A DNA stretch of 64,000 nt from Paracoccus pantotrophus (GCF_008824185.1 NZ_CP044426.1:1062501-1126500), one strand, 5' to 3'. Numbered from the stretch's first letter, positions 9,469-18,837 are shown. Numbers and translations: made by a program. The notes: generated from the letters alone by a model not told the origin.

Positions 9469-10971
9469 TCACTTGAAGGCGATATCCGCCAGCGGAAGCT
9501 GCGAATTCGTCGCCATCGTCGGCTTCCAGTCCAGGCGCTCGTTCACGCGGCTGAAGCCGACCATGTGGAACAGCAGCAGGTCGGCCACCACCTCGTCGTG
9601 CAGATAGGCGTGAAGCTCCTTCCACAGCGCCTCGCGCTCGTCCCCGGTCGCGGCCTGCGCGCGGTTGATCAGATCGTCGACCTTGGGATCGCTGATCCCC
9701 GACTGCCGCCCGTCCGAGGCATATTTGAAATACATCGAGAAGGACGGATCGCCGCGCGAGTTGTCATGCATGGCGACGACCACCATCGGCCCGCGGCCTT
9801 CCGGGTAAGGCTTGGAGTAAAGCTTCTCGAACTCGGCCACTTCGTAGAATTGCAGCTCGACGGTGAAGCCCGCCTCTTGCAGCATCTGCTGGACCGCCTC
9901 CAGGATTTCCACGTTGTTGGGGAAATTCGCGGTGCGGCCGATCAGAGTGATCGGCGTATCGACGGCGACGCCGTCGGCCTTGGCTTCCTCCAGCAGGCGC
10001 GCGGCCTCCTCGGGGTCGTAGGGCCAGACCTCGACGCTCTCGTTCCAGCCAAGCGTGGGGGGCGGATAGACGGCGCTGGCCAGCAGCGCGCCCTCGGGGA
10101 CCAGCGTGCCGATGAAGGCCTCGCGGTCGATGGCCAGGTTCAGCGCCTTGCGCACCCGCAGGTCGTCGAAGGGCGCGACCGAGTGATCCAGCCGGCCATA
10201 GACCGTCTCGCTGTCCAGATAGGAAAAATCGGTCGCCGGATTGGTCGCGTCCAGCGCCGCGATCGAGGGCGAAATGTCGGCCTCGCCCGTCGCCACCATC
10301 GCCGCGCGAACCGCAGGATCGGCCCGGAACAGATAGGTCGCCCCGGTCACCGCGGGCATCTCGCCCCAGTAATCGTCGCGCTGGCTCAGCACGATGCGCT
10401 GGCCCGGCGTCCATTCGGTCAGGGTATAGGGGCCGGTGCCGATGGGCTCGCGCACGAATTCGATCGGCGTTTCCTCGGGCACGATCGAGATCAGGGTCAG
10501 CAGCAGGGGCAGGATCGGCTGCTGGGGATCGGCCTTGAAGTCGATGGTATGGTCGTCCACCACCTCGGCCTCGATGGTCATGCCGCCGAAATAGCGCGGC
10601 ACCTCGCAGGTGATCGAGGGGTCCATCGCCCGGTCGAAGGAATGCTTCACGTCACGCGCGTCGAAACCCGTCCCATCGGAAAAGGTCACGCCCTGCCGCA
10701 GGTGGAAGCGCCAGGAACCGTCCTCCAGCTGTTCCCAGCTTTCGGCCAGCTTCGGCTGCAACCCACCGCCCTCGCGCAGGTCCAGGAAGGCCAGCGTCTC
10801 GTTGATGTTCTGAAGCGTCACCCGCCCGATATTCGAGCGCGTGGACATGCAGGGCTCCAGCAGGTCCACCTCCTCGTTCAGCACGATGCGGACGGTGCTG
10901 TCCTGCGCGAAAGCCGGGGTCAGCATCGTCGCGACGGCAAGCGTCCCCCATATCAAGGATCTTTTGATCAT
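9469..10971 (-). CDS. Family-5 solute-binding protein of the Dpp/Opp-type transporter
   Basis: 500 aa periplasmic binding protein (SBP_bac_5). ATG 10971 is chosen because GGGAGGAACGA precedes it; the in-frame ATG at 10998 is unsupported. A signal peptide ends near Ala22 (TMLTPAFA-QDS). Family hallmarks are present: LRQGVTFSDGTGFDARDVKHSF, the EPIGTGPYTLTEWTPG stretch and LNLAIDREAFIG. It captures the ligand and presents it to the permeases. Ligand identity cannot be read from sequence; relatives bind peptides, glycosides, opines and oligosaccharides. Confidence 0.9.
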   Translation of the reverse strand: MIKRSLIWGTLAVATMLTPAFAQDSTVRIVLNEEVDLLEPCMSTRSNIGRVTLQNINETLAFLDLREGGGLQPKLAESWEQLEDGSWRFHLRQGVTFSDGTGFDARDVKHSFDRAMDPSITCEVPRYFGGMTIEAEVVDDHTIDFKADPQQPILPLLLTLISIVPEETPIEFVREPIGTGPYTLTEWTPGQRIVLSQRDDYWGEMPAVTGATYLFRADPAVRAAMVATGEADISPSIAALDATNPATDFSYLDSETVYGRLDHSVAPFDDLRVRKALNLAIDREAFIGTLVPEGALLASAVYPPPTLGWNESVEVWPYDPEEAARLLEEAKADGVAVDTPITLIGRTANFPNNVEILEAVQQMLQEAGFTVELQFYEVAEFEKLYSKPYPEGRGPMVVVAMHDNSRGDPSFSMYFKYASDGRQSGISDPKVDDLINRAQAATGDEREALWKELHAYLHDEVVADLLLFHMVGFSRVNERLDWKPTMATNSQLPLADIAFK

Positions 10972-10999
10972 TCGTTCCTCCCGTGGATATCGGATCAAT

Positions 11000-11881
11000 T
11001 CATTCGACGGCTCTTGCGCGGCGCGAGGCGCGGGACGCGATCAGGGCCGCAAGGCAGATCAGCACGCCGCCGATCCAGACCGAGGGCTTCGCCACTTCCG
11101 AAAACAGCAGATAGCCCAGCACGGCGACCAGCGGCAGCCGCAGGAAATCGACCGGCGCGACGATGGACGCATCGGCCAGGCTGAAGGCATGGGTCATCAG
11201 CGCCATGCAGCCTGCGCCCAGAACGCCTTGCAATGCCAGCAGGCCCAGCTGTCCGGCGCTCGGCATGGTCAGGAATGGCAGCGCCAGCAGGAAGGCCAGC
11301 GGGACGGTCAGCAGCAGGTTCCAGATCACCAGCGTCGCCGTCCGGTCGCCCGAGGACATGCTTTTCAGCATCAGCTGGATCACCGCCTGCACCACGGCCC
11401 CGATCAGCGCGAAGCCGATCGCCGGCGTCAGGCCGGCACCGGCCGGTCCGGCCACCAGGAACGCCCCGCAAAAGCCGGTGGCGACGGCCAGGATCTTCAA
11501 CCCGCCCAGCCTTTCGCCCAGCATCAGCGATGCGCCAAGCACCACGAAGATCGGCGAGGTGAAGGCGATGGCCGTCACATCCGTCAGCGGTCCCTGCGCG
11601 AAGGCGGCAAAGAATGCGACCAGTGCGACCAGCTTCAGCGCCGCACGGATCAGATGCTGGCGCAGCGGATAGGCCGATTCCAGCACCGAGGGCCGCATCA
11701 CCGCCATCGGCAGAACCGCCAGCGCGCCGAACAGGGCGCGGGTGAAGGCAATCATCATCGGATGAACGCCGCCGTCCAGCTGCCGCACGATGGCGGCATC
11801 GACGGCAGAAAGCGCGGCACCCATCGCCGCCAGCCCGACCGCCAGCATCGCTGTCCCGCCTCGTGCAACCGTCCAGGCCAT
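11000..11881 (-). CDS. EamA/DMT-family transporter
   Basis: About 293 aa with ten predicted membrane helices in two EamA repeats (GALAVLPMAVMRP...; the second begins near GFALIGAVVQAVIQLML). ATG 11881 is preferred because GGAGGGGGC precedes it; an ATG at 11908 is possible. It lies 28 bp upstream of the binding-protein gene in the same direction, so it is probably cotranscribed with the ABC importer, and it is divergent from the sialidase-like catabolic operon. A role as exporter or second uptake route for a pathway compound is inference. Confidence 0.85.
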   Translation of the reverse strand: MAWTVARGGTAMLAVGLAAMGAALSAVDAAIVRQLDGGVHPMMIAFTRALFGALAVLPMAVMRPSVLESAYPLRQHLIRAALKLVALVAFFAAFAQGPLTDVTAIAFTSPIFVVLGASLMLGERLGGLKILAVATGFCGAFLVAGPAGAGLTPAIGFALIGAVVQAVIQLMLKSMSSGDRTATLVIWNLLLTVPLAFLLALPFLTMPSAGQLGLLALQGVLGAGCMALMTHAFSLADASIVAPVDFLRLPLVAVLGYLLFSEVAKPSVWIGGVLICLAALIASRASRRARAVE

Positions 11882-12126
11882 GCCCCCTCCGAAAACCCGC
11901 GCCGACACCCCTCCAGCACGGTTGCCGAACCATCGGACAGGCCATCAATTTTGTCAATAAAAAATCCCCAGAAGATCACGGCCTCATGATGCTCGCATTT
12001 ATATAACTGTTTTTACTTAATTAATTTACACAACGCGCAACGCATTCATTCAGTTTTTAATCTTTCAACTTGACAACTGCTTTCGTTATGCGCTGTCTTC
12101 CCGTCAATTCGACGCAGGAGGAGCAT
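11882..12126. promoter_or_regulatory. AT-rich divergent promoter region
   Basis: 245 bp, much richer in A/T than its surroundings. Outward-facing TTGACA -35-like hexamers occur on each strand (minus 11957-11952; plus 12070-12075), forming a TTGTCAA/TTGACAA inverted pair that brackets the region. Neither has a strong -10 match. It must serve the DMT/ABC genes leftwards and the sialidase-like operon rightwards, so it is the likely target of the GntR regulator at 17303-18061. Confidence 0.45.
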
Positions 12127-13314
12127 ATGCGACCAGAGGATATCGCGCAGCGCATGGACGGGCGCCTGACCAGCGCCGCGGAGGGGATGCAGCAGGCATT
12201 CCTGCCCTCGCCCATGGTGCAGAATCATGCCGCATTCCTGTCGCTGGCCGATGACGGCGCGCTGATCTGTGCCTGGTTCGGCGGCACGCTGGAGGGCAAG
12301 TCGGACATCTCGATCCATGCCTCGGTGCTGCTGCCCGGCGCGGATGCGTGGGGACCCGCGCAAAGGCTCAGCCACGATCCCGATCACTCGGAACAGAACC
12401 CGGTGATCTTCGCTGCACCCGATGGCGGGCTGTGGCTGTTCCACACCTCGCAACCCTCGGGCAATCAGGACCAGTGCCGCATCCGCATGGCGGCGCTCAA
12501 CCGCGACGGGGTGGCGATCACCGCCGAGGAGGGGCGCTTCCTCGACCTGCCGCGCGGCTGTTTCGTGCGCGCCCCGGTCCGGCTGCGCGACGACGGCGCC
12601 TGGCTGCTGCCGATCTTCCGCTGCGTTCAGCGCCCCGGCCGGAAATGGAACGGCAGCCACGACACCGCCGCGATGGGCGTCTCGATGGATGGCGGGCAAA
12701 GCTGGCGGCTGGAGGACGTGCCGGACTCTGTCGGCTCGGTCCATATGAGCCCGGTCGATCTGGGCGAAGGGCGCATGGCCGCCTTCTATCGCCGCCGCCA
12801 GTCCGATTTCGTCCACCGCTCGGACAGCGCGGATGGCGGGCACAGCTGGGCCGCGCCGGTGGCGACGGACGTGCCGAACAACAATTCCTCGATCGCCGCC
12901 ATCACCCTGCGCGACGGGCGGATCGCGATGATCTGCAACCCGGTCAATGCCGCGATGTCGCCCGACCGCCGCGCCTCGCTGTATGACGAGCTGGGCGAGG
13001 AGGACGACCGCCCGGACGCCGATCCCGCAGGCGGCTGCACCCCGATCTGGGGCGTACCGCGCGCGCCGGTGACGATCTGCATCTCCAGCGACGGCGGGCG
13101 AACCTTCCCGCGGCGTTACCTGGTCGAGGACGGGCCGGGCACCTGCACCTCGAACGATTCCACCGACGGGCGCAACAAGGAAATGTCCTATCCCTGGCTG
13201 CTGGAGGGCCCGGACGGCACCCTGCACCTCGCCTATACCTACCACCGCCGCGCCATCAAATACCTGCAACTGCAACCTGGCTGGGAAAGCCGCCTTTCGG
13301 AGGCTCTGACATGA
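12127..13314 (+). CDS. Sialidase/BNR-repeat family hydrolase, cytoplasmic
   Basis: 395 aa six-bladed beta-propeller of the sialidase superfamily. ATG 12127 follows GCAGGAGGAGCAT; an earlier in-frame ATG at 12070 has no ribosome site. Three Asp-boxes (S-x-D-x-G-x-x-W/F) are clear: SMDGGQSW (186-193), SADGGHSW (234-241) and SSDGGRTF (320-327). HRSDSADGG and RNKEMSYPWLL are typical of this bacterial branch. There is no signal peptide, so it acts on something already imported. It heads a six-gene operon and overlaps pdxA-like by ATGA. True sialic-acid substrates are not established; the family includes other glycosidases and lyases. Confidence 0.8.
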   Translation: MRPEDIAQRMDGRLTSAAEGMQQAFLPSPMVQNHAAFLSLADDGALICAWFGGTLEGKSDISIHASVLLPGADAWGPAQRLSHDPDHSEQNPVIFAAPDGGLWLFHTSQPSGNQDQCRIRMAALNRDGVAITAEEGRFLDLPRGCFVRAPVRLRDDGAWLLPIFRCVQRPGRKWNGSHDTAAMGVSMDGGQSWRLEDVPDSVGSVHMSPVDLGEGRMAAFYRRRQSDFVHRSDSADGGHSWAAPVATDVPNNNSSIAAITLRDGRIAMICNPVNAAMSPDRRASLYDELGEEDDRPDADPAGGCTPIWGVPRAPVTICISSDGGRTFPRRYLVEDGPGTCTSNDSTDGRNKEMSYPWLLEGPDGTLHLAYTYHRRAIKYLQLQPGWESRLSEALT

Positions 13315-14261
13315 GCGACATCATCGGCATCACCATGGGCGACCCCGCCGGCGTCGGCCCCGAGATCAGCGTCAGGGCGCTGGCCGACATGTCGCCCGAG
13401 GACCGGGCGCGGACGCTGATCTATGGCAACCGCGCCACTCTGGAGGCCGCGAAGGCGGTCGCAGGCATCGAGCTGGACCTGGCCGAGCGGGTGGTGAACA
13501 TCGACTATGACGGCGCCCCCCTGCCCTGGGGGCAACTGTCCCCGGTCGCGGGCGACGCGGCCTTCCGCTTCATCGAACGCGCCGTCCAGGACGCGCAGGC
13601 CGGCCGGATCGGCTGCATCGTCACCGCGCCCATCAACAAGGAGGCGCTGAACGCCGCCGGCCATCACTATGACGGCCATACCGGCATGTTGCGCAGCCTG
13701 ACAGGGGCCGAGGCCGCCTATATGCTGCTGGCGTCCGAGCGGCTGAAGGTCATCCATGTCTCGACCCATGTTTCGCTGAAGGACGCCATCGCCCGCGCCA
13801 CGACCGAGCGGGTGCTGGCCACGATCCGCGCGGGCAACGCCCATCTGAAGCGCATCGGCGTCAGTGCGCCACGCATCGCGGTCGCCGGGATCAACCCCCA
13901 TTGCGGCGAGAACGGGCTGTTCGGGACCGAGGACGCCGACCAGATCGCCCCCGCCATCGCCGCCGCCCGCGCCGAGGGGATCGACGCCTACGGCCCGATC
14001 TCGGCCGATACCGTGTTCCACCGCGCCTATTCCGGCGCATTCGACCTGGTGGTCGCGCAGTATCACGACCAGGGCCATATCCCGATCAAGCTGGTGGCTT
14101 TCGACACGGCGGTGAACGTCTCGGTCGAGTTGCCCATCGACCGCACCTCGGTCGATCACGGCACCGCCTTCGACATCGCGGGCCAGGGCGTCGCCGATCA
14201 CGGCAACATGAATTCCGCCATCGCCTATGCCCGCAAACTGGTTTCCGGAGGATCGAGATGA
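13311..14261 (+). CDS. PdxA-family 4-phospho-acid dehydrogenase (PdxA2-like)
   Basis: 316 aa metal- and NAD-dependent dehydrogenase. Family motifs are GDPAGVGPE near the N-terminus, DGHTGML and AQYHDQGHIPIKL (metal-binding His residues), and SVDHGTAFDIAG. PdxA oxidises and decarboxylates 4-phosphohydroxythreonine. Paralogues beside DUF1537 kinases (PdxA2) do the same on 4-phospho-D-threonate or -erythronate, giving dihydroxyacetone phosphate. The kinase gene three positions downstream makes the PdxA2 role more likely than vitamin B6 synthesis. Its start and stop both overlap neighbours by ATGA. Confidence 0.85.
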   Translation: MSDIIGITMGDPAGVGPEISVRALADMSPEDRARTLIYGNRATLEAAKAVAGIELDLAERVVNIDYDGAPLPWGQLSPVAGDAAFRFIERAVQDAQAGRIGCIVTAPINKEALNAAGHHYDGHTGMLRSLTGAEAAYMLLASERLKVIHVSTHVSLKDAIARATTERVLATIRAGNAHLKRIGVSAPRIAVAGINPHCGENGLFGTEDADQIAPAIAAARAEGIDAYGPISADTVFHRAYSGAFDLVVAQYHDQGHIPIKLVAFDTAVNVSVELPIDRTSVDHGTAFDIAGQGVADHGNMNSAIAYARKLVSGGSR

Positions 14262-15169
14262 GCTTCGCCATCGAGGGCGTCTATTGCGCCGCCGCCACGC
14301 CCCTGAAAGCCGACGGCACCCCCGACCTGCCCCTGTTCGGCGCCCATGCCAAGGCACTGATCGAGGAAGGCTGCCACGGCATCGCCATGCTGGGCTCGAC
14401 CGGCGAGGCGAACAGCTTCTCCGTGCGCGAGCGCATGGACCTGCTGGAAGCCGCGATCGCCGGCGGCACCCGGCCCGACCAGATGCTGCCCGGCACCTCG
14501 TCCTGCGCGGTGACGGATGCGGTCGAGCTGACCCGCCACGCGGTGCAGGCGGGCGTCAAGGGCGTGGTGCTGCTGCCGCCCTTCTATTACACTGCCTTCA
14601 GCGATGAAAGCCTGTTCCGCTTCTATGCCTCGATCATCGAAAAGGTCGCGGATGATCGGCTGAAGGTGATCCTCTACCACATCCCGATGCTGACCGGCGT
14701 ACCGATCAGCCATGAATTGATCGCGATGCTGGTCGAGGCCTTCCCCGATACCGTCATCGGCATCAAGGACAGCGACGGCAAGATCGAGAACATGCACGCG
14801 ATGGCCGCCCGCTTCCCCGGTTTCGCCGTGCTGGCCGGGGCCGATCCGCTGCTGCTGCCGGTCCTGCAAGGCGGCGGCGCGGGCTGCATCACCGCCAGTT
14901 CCAACCTCGTCGCGCGGGAATTGCGGGTGGTTTACGACCATTGGAACGACCCGGCGAAGGCCGCCGAGGTGAAGGCCGCGCAGGACGTGATCGTCGCGTG
15001 GCGCAACCTGACCAACAGCTACACCCAGCTTCCCACCGTCAAGACCATGCTGGCCCGGCGCCGCGGCGACATGGGCTGGATGAACGTGCACCCACCCTTC
15101 TCGCCCCTCTCCGAGGGCGAGGCCGCGAAGGTCTGGGCCGTCATGGACGAATTGGAGAGCAAGGCATGA
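14258..15169 (+). CDS. DapA/NanA-family aldolase/lyase
   Basis: 303 aa TIM barrel of the dihydrodipicolinate synthase / N-acetylneuraminate lyase superfamily. Visible residues are Lys170 in VIGIKDSDGK (Schiff base with pyruvate), Tyr140 in LYHIP, and the GSTGEANS loop (46-53). Members cleave or form bonds to pyruvate. Next to a sialidase-like gene a NanA-type cleavage of a 2-keto-3-deoxy sugar acid is tempting, but kinase and epimerase genes for ManNAc are absent, so the substrate is open. Confidence 0.85.
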   Translation: MSFAIEGVYCAAATPLKADGTPDLPLFGAHAKALIEEGCHGIAMLGSTGEANSFSVRERMDLLEAAIAGGTRPDQMLPGTSSCAVTDAVELTRHAVQAGVKGVVLLPPFYYTAFSDESLFRFYASIIEKVADDRLKVILYHIPMLTGVPISHELIAMLVEAFPDTVIGIKDSDGKIENMHAMAARFPGFAVLAGADPLLLPVLQGGGAGCITASSNLVARELRVVYDHWNDPAKAAEVKAAQDVIVAWRNLTNSYTQLPTVKTMLARRRGDMGWMNVHPPFSPLSEGEAAKVWAVMDELESKA

Positions 15170-16275
15170 GCATGAGCCGCATCATCACCCTGCATCAGCC
15201 GAAACGGCTGGAAATCGGTGCGGGCGCCTCGGCCCGCACCGGCGCATGGGCGCATGACGCGCGGAATGTCCTGGTCATCGCCAGCCCGCATACCGCCGGT
15301 TTCGCGGACAGGCTGGGGCTTGCGGGCCAGGTCTCGGTCTTCGACGCCATTCCGGGCGAGCCCGACATCGCGACCTTCGACGCCGCCATCGCCGCCGCGC
15401 GCGAGGCCCGGCCCGACCTGGTGATCGGGCTTGGCGGCGGCTCGGTCATGGACGTGGCCAAGTTGGTCGCGGCGATGTGGGACGGCGAGCAGTCGCTGGC
15501 CGATGTCGCCGGCCCGAACCGGGTCTCGGGGCGCCGCTCCGGCCTTGTGCAGGTCGCGACCACGGCGGGCACCGGGTCCGAGGCGGGCATCCGCGCGCTG
15601 ATCACCGATCCCGGCAAGGGCAACAAGATCGCGGTGGAAAGCCCGCATCTGATCGCCGACCTGGCGGTGCTGGACCCCGAGCTGACCTTCTCGGTCCCGC
15701 CTGCGGTGACGGCCGCGACTGGGATCGACGCGATGGCCCATTGCGTCGAGGCCTTCACCAACCGCAACGCCCATCCGGTGATCGACGGCTTCGCCCGCAT
15801 GGGGATCGGCCTCGTCGGCCGCTACCTTGCACGCGCCGTCCGCGACGGTTCCGACACCGAGGCGCGCGAGGGGATGATGCTGGCATCCTTCTACGGCGGC
15901 ATCTGCCTTGGCCCGGTCAACACCGCGGCGGGACATGCGCTGTCCTATCCGCTTGGCACGCTGCTGCACCTGCCGCACGGGCTGGCCAATGCGATCATCT
16001 TCCCGCATGTGCTGGCCTTCAACGAACCCGTGGCCCAGGCCAAGACCGCCGAGATCGTGGCCGCCCTGGGACTTGGCGAAGGCGATCTTCTGACCCGCGC
16101 CCATGCCTTCTGCGCGGATCTGGGGGTCGAGATGCGGCTGTCCGCGCATGGCGCGACCGAGGACCAGCTGCCCCGCTTCGCCAGTGACGCCCATGCCATC
16201 CGCCGCCTGATGGACAACAACCCCCGCGACATGACGCCCAAGGAGGTTCTGGCCATCTATCGCGCCGCTTTCTAG
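15166..16275 (+). CDS. Iron-containing alcohol dehydrogenase
   Basis: 369 aa group-III ADH. NAD motif GGGSVMDVAKLVA, then TTAGTGSEAG, and metal ligands in TGIDAMAHCVEAF and LLHLPHGLANAI. The start overlaps the previous stop (ATGA at 15166); an ATG two codons on is an alternative. It most resembles the maleylacetate reductase / lactaldehyde and hydroxyacid dehydrogenase branch. In this operon it could reduce the aldehyde left by the DapA-type lyase or oxidise a hydroxy acid. Confidence 0.85.
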   Translation: MSMSRIITLHQPKRLEIGAGASARTGAWAHDARNVLVIASPHTAGFADRLGLAGQVSVFDAIPGEPDIATFDAAIAAAREARPDLVIGLGGGSVMDVAKLVAAMWDGEQSLADVAGPNRVSGRRSGLVQVATTAGTGSEAGIRALITDPGKGNKIAVESPHLIADLAVLDPELTFSVPPAVTAATGIDAMAHCVEAFTNRNAHPVIDGFARMGIGLVGRYLARAVRDGSDTEAREGMMLASFYGGICLGPVNTAAGHALSYPLGTLLHLPHGLANAIIFPHVLAFNEPVAQAKTAEIVAALGLGEGDLLTRAHAFCADLGVEMRLSAHGATEDQLPRFASDAHAIRRLMDNNPRDMTPKEVLAIYRAAF

Positions 16276-16286
16276 GGCGCGCGCCG

Positions 16287-17303
16287 ATGAAGCTGTGCAT
16301 CATCGCCGACGACCTGACCGGCGCGCTGGACAGCGCCGCGCCCTTCGCCGGGCGCGGGCTGGCAGTCCAGGTCGCGCTGTCGCCCGAGGCGGTGGCCTCG
16401 GTCGCGGCAAGCGGCGCGCAGGTGATGGCGGTCAGCACCCGCTCGCGCGATGGCACCAAGGACGCGGCGCGCAAGGCGATGGCGCAGGTCGTGGCGGCGC
16501 TGCCCGCAGGCGTGCCAGTCCTGAAGAAGATCGATTCGCGGCTGAAGGGGCATGTCGCCGCCGAACTCGCGGTGCTGGACCCGGCGCGGATGCTGGTCGC
16601 CCCCGCCATTCCCGATTTCGGGCGGATCACGCAGGCCGGCCATGTCGGGGGCTACGGCGTCGCCCGGCCCCTTTCCATCGCCGAAGCCCTTGGCCCGCTG
16701 GCCGGCCGCGCCGTCATCCCCGACGTGACCAGCGCCACTGAGTTGGCCGCCGCGCTGGACAGGACGCAACCGGGCGACCTGCTGGTCGGCGCGCGCGGGC
16801 TGGCCGAGGCGCTGGCGATCCGCATGACCGGGCAGCCCGCAGCCACGCCGGTCCTGCCGCGCGCCGCGCGCAGCCTGCTGGTCATCGGCTCTCGCGATCC
16901 GATCACGGTGGAACAGGCACGACAGGTGCAGGCCTCGGGACTGGCGGCGGTCCTGCCCGCCCCCGCGGGCGAAGCGGTACCAGACGCCACCGCGCCGCAT
17001 CTGCTGGTGCAGGCAGTGGCGGGGCAGGCCACGCGAACCGGATCGCAGGTCGCCGAAGCCCTGGCCCGCAGCGTCCATCCCCGGCTTACCGCCGGTCGGC
17101 AGGCGCTGCTCTTGTCCGGCGGCGCGACTGCCGAGGCGGTGCTGGCGCATATGGGCATCACCTCGCTGCGGCTTGCGGGCGAATGCCTGCCTGGGTTAGC
17201 TGTGGCATATGGGGGCGAAATCAGCATCATCGCCAAATCCGGGGGCTTCGGCGCGGCCGATACCCTCGCCACCTTGCTGGAGATGTTTCGGGGGCAGAAC
17301 TGA
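16287..17303 (+). CDS. Four-carbon acid sugar kinase (DUF1537 family)
   Basis: 338 aa, about three quarters of the usual roughly 420-aa length, but with both domains recognisable. The N-terminal substrate domain has ADDLTGALDSAAPFAGRG and KKIDSRLKGHVAAEL. The C-terminal nucleotide domain has the SGGATAEAVL loop and ends with GGFGAADTLATL. Relatives (DtnK, OtnK) phosphorylate D-threonate, L-threonate or erythronate at O4 for a PdxA2 partner, which is encoded here. It ends one base into the GntR start codon. Confidence 0.85.
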   Translation: MKLCIIADDLTGALDSAAPFAGRGLAVQVALSPEAVASVAASGAQVMAVSTRSRDGTKDAARKAMAQVVAALPAGVPVLKKIDSRLKGHVAAELAVLDPARMLVAPAIPDFGRITQAGHVGGYGVARPLSIAEALGPLAGRAVIPDVTSATELAAALDRTQPGDLLVGARGLAEALAIRMTGQPAATPVLPRAARSLLVIGSRDPITVEQARQVQASGLAAVLPAPAGEAVPDATAPHLLVQAVAGQATRTGSQVAEALARSVHPRLTAGRQALLLSGGATAEAVLAHMGITSLRLAGECLPGLAVAYGGEISIIAKSGGFGAADTLATLLEMFRGQN

Positions 17304-18061
17304 TGGCGGAGCCGGAAAAGCGGGCGCGGAAATCCCTCAGCGAGATCGTCTTCGAACGGATGGAACGGGCGATCAAGTCGGGCTCTTATCGCCCCGACGA
17401 AAGACTGCCGACCGAACATGACCTGGCCGCCGAATTCGAGGTCTCGCGCCCCGTGATCCGCGATGCGCTGAAAAAGCTGCGCGAGCGCGGCCTGATCTAT
17501 TCGCGCCAGGGCGCGGGCAGTTTCGTGCGCACCATCGGGTTGAAGCAGCCGCTCGGCTTCGGGCCGCTGGAAAACGTCTCGGACCTGCTCAGCTGCTATG
17601 AGTTCCGCCTGACGCTGGAACCCGCCGCCGCCGCCTGCGCGGCCGAGCGGCGCGACGACGCCGCGCTGGAACGGATCGCCGCCGCGCTGGAGCTGATGCG
17701 CGACGCCACCAACCGCCAGAGCCACCGCGAGGATGCCGATTTCCAGTTCCACCTGGCCATCGCGATCGCGTCCGAGAACAGCTATTTCTCGATCGCGATG
17801 GAGGCGCTGAAGGACCATATCGCCGTCGGAATGCGCTTCCACGGCGCCTCGGTCAAGCGCGAGGCCAGCGGGCTGGCGCGGGTCTTCGACGAGCATGCGG
17901 GGATCTTCGAGGCGATCCGGCTGCAGGACGGTGCCCGCGCGCGCGACCTGATGCGCGATCACCTGACCCATTCGCGCGACCGGCTGTTCACAAGGCGCAA
18001 GCCCGCCCTCGTCTCCGACGCCGGCAACGGCCCGCCGCTGGCCACCCAAGGCCAGCCCTGA
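17303..18061 (+). CDS. GntR-family regulator, FadR/FCD subfamily
   Basis: 252 aa. Winged helix at about 10-75 (RLPTEHDLAAEFEVSRPVIR, then the wing RGLIYSRQGAGSFV). The C-terminal helical FCD ligand domain has metal-type residues (DADFQFHLAIA and DEHAGIFEAI). Its start overlaps the kinase stop (TGATG), so it is the last gene of the operon and presumably its own-pathway repressor, relieved by an intermediate. No operator was proven. Confidence 0.9.
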   Translation: MAEPEKRARKSLSEIVFERMERAIKSGSYRPDERLPTEHDLAAEFEVSRPVIRDALKKLRERGLIYSRQGAGSFVRTIGLKQPLGFGPLENVSDLLSCYEFRLTLEPAAAACAAERRDDAALERIAAALELMRDATNRQSHREDADFQFHLAIAIASENSYFSIAMEALKDHIAVGMRFHGASVKREASGLARVFDEHAGIFEAIRLQDGARARDLMRDHLTHSRDRLFTRRKPALVSDAGNGPPLATQGQP

Positions 18062-18540
18062 CAGCGGGCATGCCGTGTTTCCGCTGTTCGCAAAATTCCT
18101 CGACCTGCTTTTCCTCGCCCAGACCCCGCAGCAAGAGCGCAGCGCCAGTTAAAGCAAATCGGGCAGACAGAGCCCCGGACGCTCCTCAGCTAGTCGGGGT
18201 CCCGGCGTACGACCCATAGTGCCCGATCCAGCTCGCCTCGTAATTTGTCAACGGCGGCGCAAAAGTCGGCCATGGCGGCGGAGCAAAACCAGGCCAGTTG
18301 GTGAGGGTGTGCGCCATGGCACGCGCGCTTTCCACATACCCAAGCGTTCCGGGGCGGCTTCCTGGTTGCGCGCAGAGCCGGCGAAAGAGGGCCCGTCAAA
18401 GCCAACAGCCCGGAAGTAGGCAGCCTTCGAGATCGAGCGAGTGTATCGGTCACCCACTGGATCAGCACGAACCCGGTCGACGCCGAACTTGCGAGCCTGG
18501 CTGACTGCCCACGAAGAATGCCCGCAACAGCGTTTGCCAA
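18062..18540. other. About 480 bp with no recognised gene
   Basis: Open frames exist on the minus strand (for example one spanning 18190-18540), but they have poor starts and resemble no family I know. It sits between the end of the catabolic operon and IS256 debris and is probably degraded mobile DNA. Confidence 0.4.
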
Positions 18541-18808
18541 CCCAGTCCAGGATCGATTTCCCGCAGCACCACAGCGGAATCGTCACCGGACGTCAAACCC
18601 GATCGAGAGCACCTTCGCCACCGTCCGGCACCGCACCCGGCGAACCAAGGGCTGCCTGAGCCGAAAGACCGGGCTCGCCATGGCCTTCCGGCTGATGATG
18701 TCGGCGCAGAAGAAATGGCGAAAGCTAGACGGTCGGAACCGCCTGCCCGAGGTCATTAGCGGGGTTGAGTTCCGCGACGGCGTCCGCCACATTCAAGCTG
18801 CCGCCTGA
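18540..18808 (+). pseudogene. IS256-family transposase, C-terminal fragment
   Basis: The translation includes TSNPIESTFATVRHRTRRTK, then GCLSRKTGLAMAFRL and KKWRKLDGRNRLPEVI, the highly characteristic C-terminus of IS256 (MutA) transposases. Only the last 75-90 residues remain, and the preceding FYDFP-like region is scrambled. The catalytic DDE is lost except possibly the final Glu. Confidence 0.75.
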
Positions 18809-18837
18809 TCAAGCGTCACCAACTTTCGCCCATATCT

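Noticed and set aside
7623..9476. 617-aa plus-strand open frame
   Set aside because: Antisense to two clear ABC permease genes; Gln/His/Arg-rich composition typical of a shadow frame in GC-rich DNA.
11951..12076. TTGTCAA/TTGACAA pair as a defined GntR operator
   Set aside because: The two elements fit -35 hexamers just as well, and the 119-bp separation is too large for one dimer site; kept only as a promoter region.
12127..13314. Secreted sialidase acting as a virulence or scavenging factor
   Set aside because: No signal peptide at the supported start, and the operon context is intracellular catabolism.
13311..14261. Vitamin B6 biosynthesis role for the PdxA-family gene
   Set aside because: No other pyridoxine genes are near; DUF1537 kinase and GntR partners indicate the PdxA2 catabolic role.
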